From Mnemiopsis leidyi (taxonomy: Eukaryota; Ctenophora; Tentaculata; Lobata; Bolinopsidae), in NCBI GenBank assembly GCA_000226015.1, contig JH153484.1:2479-27994 (forward strand): a DNA stretch of 25,516 nucleotides, given 5' to 3'. The translations under genes and the position numbers were made by a program. Shown in pieces: positions 9,301 through 18,536 of this stretch (its first letter is position 1; each line of letters opens with the position of its first letter). The notes under the pieces were generated by a model. That model was given only the letters and a program-made list of their open reading frames with translations. It was not told where the DNA came from and searched no databases.

Positions 9301-12300
9301 TCGAGAGTAAGAATAACGAAATTGGAAGAAAAATGAACTCCCTGAGGATGAATTTCCAGACGGAGGAGGAAAAAGAGAAGACGATTGTATTTTTGAAGAG
9401 TGTTTGGTATCTCGTTTCGCTTGCTGTTCTGATGGTTATTGCGTCTATTATTTTCATGGGGATAGAAGGTATAAAACTCTGCAAAATTTCTTTCATATAA
9501 TAACTTAGACATCACCAGTGTTACTGGTAACTGAAACTGTGCTTCGAAACGTAAAAATCAGTGTAAATTTAGCGAGTACTTTCTAGGAGGATGGAAATTT
9601 AGTGTTGCTAGTGGAGTCTATTTGAGCACTAATACCTTAGGTAGAAACTTTTGACAGATGACCCTAGAATTTTCGAATATCTCCCTTACAACCACCTCAG
9701 ACGAATCGTGTTTAAAGTTAGGCTAAAATTGCCTAATACTTTTAGTGTATTAATTTTTAGAAATTACGAGCAAAAGATTGCCATTAGGTCAATAGCTTCT
9801 AAGAATCAACCTAAAAATCAATCAACCCAAATAACATGAGACATAAATTTCAGGTAACCACGAGAGATCCAAAATGTACAGGATGCTGGATCAGCAGTTC
9901 CAGTTTAACCTTTCTGCAGAACAGATTCTGTGTAAAAAACACAATCTGCAACCCGAGTGTTTTGAGGATGCACCTTGGCTGAGGGTACACTTTGAGAGTG
10001 TCTACCAGAATCTAACCTTAATCTCGTCCTCCAAGTGTGCCCTAGCAGAGCTTGATCTGACGAGCTGGAACAATAAGACTGGAGCTGATGATGTGATGTA
10101 CGCGGTCAGTATTGTTTCTACTGTGGGATGGGGCGTCTATCACCCTCACAGAGATTCTGTTATTGCCAAGGTTATTACAATAGTCTATGCAATATTCGGT
10201 CTTCCTATATTCGCTGCGCTGCTGGGTTACGCACACGAGGGTGTTGCGGCGTTGGAGCGTAGGATCATGCGCAGTAGATGGGTACAGTTATACATCAGTA
10301 ACACAAAGTTCCTGAGTCTTCTGGCTCTCCTTGTTCTGACGATATTTGTTGCCACGTACGGGGCAATCTGCGCGGCTCTCCAACGAGAAGAGCACGAGAC
10401 CAGGTACGAGGAACTGCTACTTCAACTTCACTCGGGTCCCGGCGTGACGGACTACAGGTGGAACCTTCTTACTGGCATTTACTACGTGTTCACCACCTTA
10501 TCCTGCATAGGCTTCGGGGATATCTATATTTGGGATCCTCATCCGTTTGTTTGGTTTCTCAAACCGATCAGTTTGTTTGCCATTACCGTTTTTGTTATAG
10601 CGCTTCTTGCACATGCGTTTCAGCGTGCCAAGAAACAGGTCGAAAAGAAATTTCACAACTTCGCAGAGGCACATCTGGTCAGTAATATCGCTAATAAAAG
10701 TATCAAGTATGACAGCGAGGCAAAACAGAGACAATCAACACGAGTAAGGATACATTTTGGATCCAAATAAGCAATAAACTCTGCTGTGTATTTTATGTTC
10801 CTCCTATAGTCTACTTATAATTTATAATTTCTTATTTGAGTTTCTGAAAGAATCTATTGCACAATGTAGACTTCCCATAGCATCGCAGCTTCAGTGTAAA
10901 CTTTAAAATTATCGCAACTGGCTCAAGACTTAACAGAGAACCATAAACCCAAAAGTAAATGCCAAATTTGCGAGATCATTGCCATTAATAAACAGGTTAT
11001 AAGTGTAAGAAAGATCAGGTTATAAGTGTAAGAAAGACCTTACCGTTCCAGACCAGCCCTGGATATCACTCAGCAAAATAGCCAACTCGGATTCTTTCTT
11101 TTTCCGCACGTCAGTCAAGAATGTCAACAGGGCGTGAAATATGTTGATGCAGTCAGCTGCAAGATGGTGTGGGTGTAGAAGTACGTTGGGAATTTCTGAT
11201 TTAAATCTAGATACCAACTCTGTATAAAATTATTTGGTCACTTACAGACAAGCTAAAAAAGTTCTCAGAGCACTTTAAGTTTATTTAATTAATTACAGAT
11301 GTGAGAGAAGTCCTTGTGGTTTGTCTTGACGTGGTACTCCAGCTCCGTCAACAGAGCCAGATACCTCTCCACCCGCTTGTACGGTTTACACAAGTGTTGT
11401 GTAAGTTCTATCACTTTTATATCCCCCTCCTCTAACTGTGCCCTAGGGATATGCTTCTTCTTATGATTGTAGAATTAAGAACGTTTTTTTTTCACCAAAA
11501 TTTGCGTTCCATCCACATTAGAGCTGACAGCAGACAGATTTTGTTACTTCACACGCTTCAGCCTTTTTAAAAATAAATACATCCATTGGATATTCTTGTT
11601 TCTATGACTGTTAAAATTAAGTTAATCTAAGGAACAATACGGTTATCAAAACTGTACTAATAATAACTCTGAAAATATGTTGTGCTCACATGTTACTTGT
11701 AATAAGATGAGCTGCTGGAGGGTGATTGCTACAAAAGTTTCCATACAGTTCCTTTATACGCTGTCCGTATTGGAGGAAGGTGCCCCCGATCTGCTGCTGA
11801 AGTACAGGCTTGCTGCAATGTAGAACGTTACAGTTATTGCATTTGATATGGAAAAGGATTTTTGCCAAATTTACAATAATAAATTACGAATCTTATAGGT
11901 TTGTGATAGTATCAAAGATAGGATTGTATGATAGTTAAACAAAACAAATTAGCGTAGCGAAAAACGTTACCTTTGTTGAGTTGAAAGACTCTGTAACAAT
12001 TGTGTATGTAACATTTTGAGTTCGTTCGTGTATCTGCACACTACTTCAACATCACTTGGCTTCAGTCTGATCAAAGTGGTTTTTTTAATTGGAGGAGAAC
12101 ATTTATCATTGAGTTATGAATGAGATATTTTTAACCACCAATGGTGTGTTCAGTACCGCCAAAAACAAAAAATTCAAAAGTAATAAGTTTTATAAAAGTG
12201 TTTACTTTTTAGATCGACGAAGGGAAACGAGTAGACTGTCGGTAAGGTTCTTGATATCCGCCAGATATTCTCTCTCCGAGTCGATAATATCTTGCACGAC

Positions 12301-14290
12301 AGTTTTGTAAAACTCGTAGTCGTTAGGGTTTGTGTCTACAGGAACAGCAGAGACCCTCTTGGTAACTTGTCCTGGGGGAAGGTCAGTTGTTCTGATTTGG
12401 TAAATATTTGGTGACATCAGCACATTTACTTTGGCAAGTAAGAAGTTTCGATCAAGGATGATTCTATTTTAAAAACAACGATGTGCTTCGGCGATAGGTG
12501 ACTACTTACTGAAATTGACTGAGTCTAGAGAAGATACACACCTGTATCCATGACGCCGAACTCCTTAACAAAGTTGCTTGGGAACCAGCCTGTATCCCCA
12601 TCTAATTCTCCCTCCCACCAACCACCGTCCACCATTTGTGTCACCGTTATTATTGAGCCTGGGGCCGCGTCATAAATTTGCATGAAATATCGTCATAAAA
12701 TATCATAACAGAGCCTCGATATAGCGATATCACAACGTAATCAGCGTTAATATTACAGCCGCTTCAGATTTAGTGTGCCGAGAGGTCGGTAGTTTTAACA
12801 AATTCGGACATCTAATTAAGTTACCCTTGGTGAATGTCAATTCGTCCATGTTTTGAGCCTCGTAGTCGAAAGTTGCCATCACAGTTAATGCTTTACCGTC
12901 CGATCCTTTAAAGTCGGGTCCGAATGATTCGTCGTACTTCTTCAGATTCCTATCTGGTGGAAAACTTTACAGAATGTACTTACCTAACTTGTACGAGCTG
13001 CTCTGAGCAGACGGTAAGAAGTTAGGAAAACATTATATAACCAAGTATACAAAACTAGCGACTAACAAAAACAATCCTTTTGTAATATGAAAAACAATCT
13101 TTTTGTAATAGGAGTTTTACCATGAAACTTTGAAAATTGAAGGAGAATTCACGCTCGCCATGATATTTTGCGCATCTTTTCAGAAGCTAACACTCAGTGA
13201 CTCAATCCATACATGTCCGATTTCAAACTTACTTGAAGCATATATCTTGAGGGCAGTGATGCACTCCTGAACCTGCTCAATAGCGTCCAATACGTCCTCA
13301 CTTCGGCACAACTGAAAAATAGTTAACTTGTTACCATGGTAAGGCCATAGTAAAATATTCGAAAGTAGTCACACAATTGATAATTATCCTATCAGGTTGT
13401 TTTAGTGTGCTCAGAGCGGAGGTAGCCCTGAGAGCACACTTAAACAAAGACCAAGCTACGCCCCTGTAGCAGGACTGTGAGTTTATATCGCTAGCTAGAA
13501 GCAAGATGCCCCTAACATCGGTTGTAAACTAACTTTTCTCTTCCCTCGTGCCTTTAGCTCGACACACATGACTTGATGGTCGAGCTCTATTTACGTGGGA
13601 GACAGTTAAAAAAAGCTATTAAGTTAAATAAGTGAGACTTGTAGTTATATAATGTTAACATACCGGTCTGACTCCCAATTCCGAGAGAGCAGAAGTGAAG
13701 TACCCAAAATTTTCTCTAAACCCGTCCGCTGACTTGTCAGCTGTAACCTGAGGTAATTCTTAGAGAGTCTGCAGAGTAAAAGCCAAGTGTTGACTGACTG
13801 CGATTTTGACGTTTGGTTTTGGGGAATTTTATTCAAATTTTTAAGCCTCTAAAAATGTAGATACGTTTCGAAAGTTTCTTGCACGTGGTGTGGCGTCACG
13901 CCATTACAATTTCTCACCTTAGGTATTTTGTTTGGGATGATACAGTTAACTATCCTACAACACACAATCCCATCTTTTAGGATCTGTTGAAGTGCTGTCT
14001 CCTCTCCAGCTGCTATTCGGTGTAATTCGTACCCAATAAGAACTCCTGAATATGTCGTGACGTCATGTCATGTGGTGTGACGTTATGTCACGTGGTTTGA
14101 CGTAATGTCACGTGGTGTGACGTCATGAGATTAAAACGTTGTGTTACGCCATAAAATAAATAAAATGTATGGCTTTAAAAAATCAAAACATATGTTGCTA
14201 CCTACGTTTGACAATGCGATAATGGCATTTTGTTTGACGAAACTTACCCAAATCTTCAAGCCATTTCTCTATCTCTTGCTCTGACAACAT
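3359..14290 (-). CDS. ARHGEF7: PIX-family Rac/Cdc42 guanine nucleotide exchange factor (CH-SH3-DH-PH)
   Basis: PIX proteins activate Rac1/Cdc42 through the DH-PH unit and bind PAK kinases through the SH3 domain at adhesions. Sixteen exons join with consistent phase to 1896 nt (631 aa): 14290-14248, 14045-13908, 13728-13664, 13311-13233, 12953-12825, 12658-12542, 12428-12206, 12066-11971, 11812-11690, 11442-11297, 11156-11044, 4668-4528, 4420-4318, 4035-3934, 3774-3668, 3529-3359. The CH domain is residues 1-105 ([24 protein letters not shown]). SH3 is about 130-187 ([20 protein letters not shown]). DH is about 228-424 ([24 protein letters not shown]). PH is about 425-535 ([19 protein letters not shown]). 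A PIX-typical [12 protein letters not shown] linker follows at about 558-569, then VLSVIDSYC near 613-621 (vertebrate ILKVIEAYC). The protein stops there, without coiled coil or PDZ ligand. Intron 11 contains the K2P gene. Least certain are the exon 15 donor (GAG|GTTCGA) and the exon 2 donor. The paralogue ARHGEF6 is equally possible as the closest vertebrate relative. Confidence 0.93.
4132..4337. repeat. 31-bp minisatellite at the exon 13 donor of PIX
   Basis: The unit on the plus strand is about CTACCCTGATAACAAAATAA plus CGACGACACAG, with seven copies of its start at a 31-bp period (4132 to 4318) and light divergence. Read on the minus strand, the first copy is the end of PIX exon 13 plus its 5' splice site (ATCAGAGTAG|GTGTGT, exon end 4318). 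Four of the seven boundaries keep a GT (4318, 4287, 4225, 4132, the last GTATGT); three carry CT. Only the exon-most donor keeps the protein open, because read-through reaches TAG in the third unit. Confidence 0.9.
8261..8283 (+). mobile_element. Candidate pogo/Tigger-like transposon terminal repeat (single end)
   Basis: CAGTAAAACCTCTATTTACC preceded by TA resembles the terminal inverted repeats of pogo/Tigger elements, which start CAGT, often contain ACCTC, and insert at TA. I found no matching opposite end within the intron, so this is at best one end of a decayed element. Confidence 0.35.
8615..8688 (-). mobile_element. tRNA-like SINE head or degenerate tRNA pseudogene
   Basis: Read on the minus strand, this 74-nt block starts GGGCTGAGTGGCTC and ends GTGCTGCCC. 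It has a D-arm-like stem (GCTC with GAGC) and a B-box-like GGGATCGAATCTC (consensus GGTTCGANTCC). The acceptor ends pair only partly (GGGC with GCCC), the T stem has mismatches, and no anticodon stem forms. So it is not a functional tRNA; a tRNA-derived SINE promoter region or pseudogene fits better. I see no clear A-rich tail or target duplication. Confidence 0.5.
9169..9185 (+). other. 5' UTR of the K2P gene after a possible splice acceptor
   Basis: TTATTTTGCAG at 9158-9168 is a good 3' splice site 17 nt before the K2P start codon. It suggests an upstream non-coding first exon that I cannot locate. Confidence 0.4.
9186..10770 (+). CDS. Two-pore-domain potassium channel (K2P)
   Basis: K2P subunits dimerise to form background K+ channels in the plasma membrane. 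Two exons, 9186-9468 and 9854-10770, join in phase 1 (GAAG|GTATAA ... TTTCAG|GTAACC) to 399 aa. Order: acidic N-terminus (1-65); TM1 about 70-93 ([20 protein letters not shown]), ending in IEGNHER, close to the family's LEGPxE; an extracellular cap with Cys at about 121, 130 and 156 and sequons NLT and NKT; pore helix 1 and filter TVGWG (184-188); TM2 with YAIFGLPIF, the glycine hinge; TM3 about 246-271; pore 2 with CIGFGD (312-317); TM4 about 330-350; a short basic tail. Both filters deviate from TxG(Y/F)G: Trp replaces Tyr in P1 and Cys replaces Thr in P2. AATAAA lies two bases after the stop (10773-10778). The gene is nested antisense in PIX intron 11. The subfamily cannot be told. Confidence 0.95.
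10120..10134 (+). other. K2P pore 1 selectivity filter, TVGWG
   Basis: Codons ACT GTG GGA TGG GGC, preceded by IVS and followed by VYHP. The canonical first filter is T(I/V)GYG followed by Asn or Asp. Here the Tyr is Trp (10129-10131) and the next residue is Val. Confidence 0.9.
10504..10518 (+). other. K2P pore 2 selectivity filter, CIGFG
   Basis: Codons TGC ATA GGC TTC GGG, preceded by TTLS and followed by Asp. The canonical second filter is TxGFGD; the Thr whose hydroxyl helps form the S4 site is Cys here, while Gly-Phe-Gly-Asp is kept. Confidence 0.9.
10993..11037. repeat. 22-bp direct repeat, two copies, next to PIX exon 11 donor
   Basis: CAGGTTATAAGTGTAAGAAA plus GA occurs at 10993-11014 and 11016-11037 without change (23-bp period). 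On the minus strand the first copy starts only six bases after the exon 11/intron 11 boundary (11044|11043). Confidence 0.85.
13404..13440. repeat. Inverted repeat in PIX intron 3
   Basis: AGTGTGCTC (13404-13412) and GAGCACACT (13432-13440) form a perfect 9-bp stem that can extend imperfectly inward around a purine-rich loop. It lies within a 352-bp intron, the second largest in the gene. Confidence 0.5.
14057..14127. repeat. 20-bp tandem repeat with CRE-like and E-box words, PIX intron 1
   Basis: The unit GTGACGTCATGTCATGTGGT is repeated about 3.5 times at a 20-bp period with point variants. TGACGTCA (CRE-type) appears at both ends and CACGTG (E-box) in the middle units. It begins 12 bp from the exon 2 acceptor (exon starts 14045), so it covers the expected branch-point region. 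A regulatory role is inference only. Confidence 0.7.
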
Positions 14291-14739
14291 ATCAAAGCCG
14301 CTCTGTTACATTCTCGTCTCCATGTTCTTTGATGTTGGCACTACATTGGGCACATCTATAGAAGTCATTTTGGGTCATTTTGTTGGTTCATTTATCTCTA
14401 GGCTTACTTAAATCTAAGCTAAAATAGTACTCAGGTCATAATACAGATGTATTGAATTGACATCGGAACTTCTTGACGCAACATGATTCCACGTTGAAAT
14501 CCTCTAGTTGGAGAGAAAAAGAAGCTGCTGTTTTTGAATAACACAATATCTTAATTAAGTAGGTCATATTCAAATACAGCAAAATTTCATAAACTGTACA
14601 TGGAATTGTTATACAATAAAATTTGTCAAGCATTAAAAACAGTATTATACAGTCAATACTCAATAGGCATGACAGCTACTAGAAAAAAGTGTGTCCCATT
14701 TCCCGAGCGATATCCAACTCCCAAGCATAAAAAACGACT
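14291..14739. other. Intergenic region between HAUS3 stop and PIX start
   Basis: A 449-bp gap between two same-strand genes holds the HAUS3 3' UTR and the PIX 5' UTR and promoter. ORFs in it are short and do not resemble known proteins. GTAACAG just upstream of the PIX ATG could be a splice acceptor, which would imply an upstream 5' exon. Confidence 0.5.
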
Positions 14740-17700
14740 TCAAAATTCACCGTGAAGAACTTCGTTCAGCTTGCTGGGATCTGTAAAGAACCAAACAAAC
14801 AACTTCCTAGCAATGCCGACAGTATCACTATTCCTGATAGCCTCAGTTTTACTCGTAAAACTGTCCTTCAGACTACACGCTAGATGCTCCAGCTCCTCGA
14901 TAGATTTAGCCAGACGGTCTTCCTCCATGGTGGTACTGGTGAATCCTTTGTCTATACACTTGGCACAGCCGTCCAGGTGGTCGTCCTGGAGTTGTGTTGA
15001 GTTAAACTTGTATTCACCTTGTATAGTGTATAGTTGTAGAGTACAGTGTAGAGTGCAGTGTAGAGTGCAGTGTACAGTGCAGTGTAGAGTGCAGTGTACA
15101 GTGCAGTGTACAATGCACAGAATACACGGTACAATCTTTACACTGTGCAGACTGCAGTGTACTACGTTAAGTGTGTACCAAGAAGGCAGAGTCTATTAGT
15201 TATAATTGTTGATACTGACTAAACTTACCAACGAAGCAGCTACATTTGACACATTATTAGCAGCTGTTGCGGAATCTTCCCTCGCTCCCTCGGCCTCACC
15301 AACAAGGCGTGTAATAGCACCAGCCAGATCCTCGTAGGTGTGGAATATGTTGTGTGTGTCCTGTTTTAGGTAGCTCCTCAACATAGTAATCACACAGTTT
15401 AGTGTCTTGTCGTTCCCTCCTAAACACAGCTTGTCCGCCTTAAATAGTGTGGGTCAGATGTTTTGTTGTGATACAAGTCTCGCTGTGGTACTCAAATATT
15501 ATCTATAGGTTTTTTGGTGTTGCTGTATGTTTTGTTACTTCGGAACAACTTTAGAAAGGGTGGTTTATCTACATGAGTGTAACTACACAAGTGTCCGGTG
15601 TACCTTGAGTAAACTAGATAAGTGTCCGGTGTACCTTGAGTAAACTACACAAGTGTCCGGTGTACCTTGAGTAAACTACACAAGTGTCCGGTGTACCTTG
15701 AGTAAACTACACAAGTGTCCGGTGTACCTTGAGTAAACTACACAAGTGTCCGGTGTACCTTGAGTAAACTACACAAGTGTCCGGTGTACCTTGATAAACT
15801 ACACAAGTGTCCGGTGTACCTTGAATAAACTACACAAGTGTCCGGTGTACCTTGAGTAAACTACACAAGTGTCCGGTGTAACTTGAGTAAACTACACAAG
15901 TGTCCAGTGTACCTTTAGTGGGCGTATAGCGTCCTCCCCGTGTACCAGAGCGCGCTGTTGTGACATTGTCTTGTTGAGAAGAGACACATGACCTAACATA
16001 TCTTGTAACATGTCTATACTCTCTTTGTGTGTCCTGAACAGAAGAGGAGGTGGGTCACGTGAACACTGAACCGTGCGGATTATTGGATCGGGTATGACTG
16101 AAATCGGTAAGGAAGAACATGTTCGAGCAATGTATAGCATTGATAAAGTAATATATATATAAGTATGATCGTGACCGAACAGCATCTAATTTGCTACAAA
16201 AAGATGCTTACCTACCTTATAATCTTATTCATAACCAAGATAACCGATATAATATTTTAGTAATTGGTACTGACCTGTGTTCGTGTTCGAGCATTATTTG
16301 CAACAATTCCTGTCTTGACAGCTGAGACAGCAGGTTGTCTATGATTTTGTCTTGTCGAGACATGAAGTAGTTTTGTCTAGCTAACTTCAGTTTGTAGTTC
16401 CCTGAGATAAAGCTTGTAGTTGACTAACATTTCATTTCCTGAGAATCGTCGTAGGAATTTTTGTACGAAGGTGGGTCAAAAATCGAAGTTTGAATACACA
16501 ATGCTAAAACTACTTTACCGCAGAGTATAGAGACGTCTAGTAAGTTCTTCAGTTGTACCATGAGTGGTAAGCACTGCGTTTTCCACAATAATTTCACCTG
16601 AAATAGGCGGGAATTTTAGGGGCGTTCTTCATATTGCACTAACCTCCCCTACATAATCACAACCGATAGACATTGGACATCTTATATAATAGTTTGAAAT
16701 ATAATCATATAGACATTTTATCAATAAGTTATCAATAATAAATTTACTAGGTTGGAATTAAAATAACGTGACTAAAACTAACCTCATCCTCCTTTCTTAT
16801 ACACGCTATACTGTACTCCTCAGCCATCCTATTTAAAGTGTCCTCATCTTTAGGAAACTTATCATTAGTCAGATCTCCGATAAGAGATTTGAGACACTTC
16901 ACTTTAGCTTCGTTGGCAGCCGAGTTGACCGTCTCGGCGATCTTTTCTTCTTGTCTTTCCAGGTACGTGCTCTTCACTCTACGCACTGTGTCTCTGACTT
17001 TCCTGATGTTGATGTACTCAGAGATTGAGTCTGAATGGTAAGAATCTCATGACTGAGGCCTCTCAAACCTCCAACAAACAAACAGACACTCAACAGTACC
17101 AGTCACAAAGAAACACTGAAAAGTACCTGTAACTGTTGCTGACAGATCGCCGGGAGTTCTCCTTATCCTCCTCATCAGTTTCCACTAAGGCACAATCCCG
17201 GGGATTTCCTGGAACGCGGGAAATTCCGGGAAAGAATAACTTCTCGCTGTACTTGCCGAGCGCCTTGGTAAACTCAAGTTCGGCCTCCACGTAATCTCCT
17301 AGTGGGAAGGAGGAAAGAAACTTGGCTGCTCCCTGGTCTTGTTGGTGGAGTCTAATGTGATCTCTTATCACTGTGTCCAGTCCCTCAAGCTGCTTCTCAA
17401 ACCTGGATAGAAGAAATCTCTGCCCATCTAATCATGCTAATTAATTTCAAACTTCCAAACAATAACATCAAGTCACGACATGGTTTTAGAATTTAAACAA
17501 TGAATCAAGCGATGATAATCTGCATCCATTCAGTTGTGTATCATACCTGTGCTGTAAAACTTTACTGGCGGCCGTAGTGTTGAGATTATCCCCGTCACCC
17601 AACCTTGAAGTACACCTTCCTCCAGTCTCCCTTATTCGCTGATCTCGCTCTGGAGGAGGGGGATCAGATGTGCAGATAGGGAGGGAGAATTTCAACCTGA

Positions 17701-18536
17701 TCCCTATTCAGTCTAATAGCACTGACAATTATTTGAAGCCTTATAAATCTATATCGAATGGACACATGAAAACTTTTCCTATGTATGTTAAGCAGGGGTA
17801 GTCAGACATGCCAGTTATAAACTACACATAAATCCTGTTACCTGACAAAATATTGTACTGTCTGCTGAAAACTTTCTCCCTTTCCTGACACTCCAACAGT
17901 TCCTGCTGCAGTGCAGCTACTTCCGCTTCCAGACTAGACTTCTCACTTCGTAACCTGGAGGTAACCCCAGGATAGGTAAGATAGTGATAGTGGGTAATGA
18001 CGCTGGAGTATGTTCAGAGTACTCGTGTAGACTAATCTTAAATGTAGTACTGACTGGTTTAAAGAGTTAAGGATACACCAGATATAGGAAAGAAATGTGA
18101 AAATAGTCAGGCGAACCTGGGTAATTTTACATCCTCCTCCGCAAACAGATCGTCTATTTGACTGGCACACATTTCCTCATACTTCTCGTATTCTGCCTCC
18201 GTCAGTGTTTCGTCCTGGGAGAAACAGTATCTCTACATGAGCTAAATCAATTGTTACAAATACACTCCGTCAGTGTTTCGTCCTGGGAGAAACAGTATCT
18301 TTTTTTTGCCATGTCAGTCGTCAAGGAACAACCAGCTTCCTATCCAGAAAATACAAGAAAAACACCAAACATCCTGTGAATCCTACCTGGAGTACTGTGT
18401 CGAGCCAGCTCATGAGTTTTCTAGCAGCCGGCTGGTCACATATCTGTTGTATCGAGTCTCTGTCGGCTACTTTGCGAGCTGCGAGCTTGTTCACACGTGT
18501 ACTGATACGTGTACCAAGACGGGTTGAACTTGACAT
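14740..18536 (-). CDS. HAUS3: HAUS augmin-like complex subunit 3
   Basis: HAUS3 is a coiled-coil subunit of augmin, which recruits gamma-tubulin to existing spindle microtubules for branching nucleation. Eleven exons: 18536-18387, 18214-18117, 17954-17842, 17649-17547, 17402-about 17127, about 17030-16783, 16597-16519, 16401-16275, 16033-15913, 15438-15229, 14985-14740. Recognisable segments: N-terminal KLMSWLDTVLQDETLTEAEY; GDYVEAELEFTKALGKYSEK followed by LFF (human SLEKYLSQEEQSTAALTLYTKKQFF); LPLMVQLKNLLDVSILCGNY; RQDKIIDNLLSQLSRQELL then QIMLEHEHR (human TARQELVLNQLIKQKASFELLQLSYEIELRKHR); and C-terminal RKLFVWFFTDPSKLNEVL (human RELYVYFLKDEDYLKDIV). Predicted length is about 580-596 aa, against 603 in human. 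All junctions are in phase except exon 5/6, where the listed ends are off by one nucleotide; three alternative splices restore frame (see findings). PIX follows 450 bp downstream on the same strand. Confidence 0.9.
15039..15118. repeat. 12-bp tandem repeat in HAUS3 intron 10
   Basis: The unit is GAGTGCAGTGTA or CAGTGCAGTGTA, about 6.7 copies. It is open in several frames on both strands, which explains the repetitive short ORFs seen here, but it lies between HAUS3 exons and is intronic. Confidence 0.85.
15580..15917. repeat. 31-bp minisatellite at the exon 9 donor of HAUS3
   Basis: The unit on the plus strand is AAACTACACAAGTGTCCGGT plus GTACCTTGAGT, about 11 copies, nearly identical (one is 30 bp, one has GTAACTT). 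On the minus strand the first copy includes the end of HAUS3 exon 9 and its donor (CTAAAG|GTACACTGG, exon end 15913). Almost all later copies carry CAAG|GTACACCGG, so the 5' splice site is multiplied about tenfold. Read-through past the true donor meets an in-frame TAG within the first unit. The array accounts for most of this intron's 474 bp. Confidence 0.93.
18197..18300. repeat. Exact 36-bp duplication of the HAUS3 exon 2 acceptor
   Basis: 18197-18232 and 18265-18300 are identical over 36 bp (68-bp period). On the minus strand each copy contains TTTCTCCCAG|GACGAAACAC plus the first 18 nt of exon 2. The copy nearer exon 1 is a decoy: splicing to it gives DETLTECICNN then stop. Confidence 0.9.

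Larger units (their letters stand above)
4669..11043 (-). other. PIX intron 11 (6,375 bp) hosting the K2P gene
   Basis: The donor is ACG|GTAAGG after residues DIQGWSGT (end of DH); the acceptor is CTCTTTCAG|CCT before [11 protein letters not shown] (start of PH). Both are phase 0, and the junction reproduces the DH-PH linker of known PIX proteins. Every other PIX intron is 107-352 bp. Content: 4669-about 8260 shows no coding signal I trust, only AT-rich sequence with short spurious ORFs; then a pogo-like transposon end (8261), a tRNA-like SINE head (8615-8688) and the K2P gene (9186-10770, opposite strand). Confidence 0.88.

Noticed and set aside
9273..9515. Minus-strand ORFs of 80 and 68 aa
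   Set aside because: Antisense shadows of K2P exon 1.
14771..15199. 142-aa plus-strand ORF
   Set aside because: It is antisense to HAUS3 exon 11 and then runs through the 12-bp tandem repeat, which stays open by its period.
15580..15917. CRISPR-like regular repeat
   Set aside because: Units are contiguous with no spacers, the genome is eukaryotic, and the array sits in an intron: a minisatellite.
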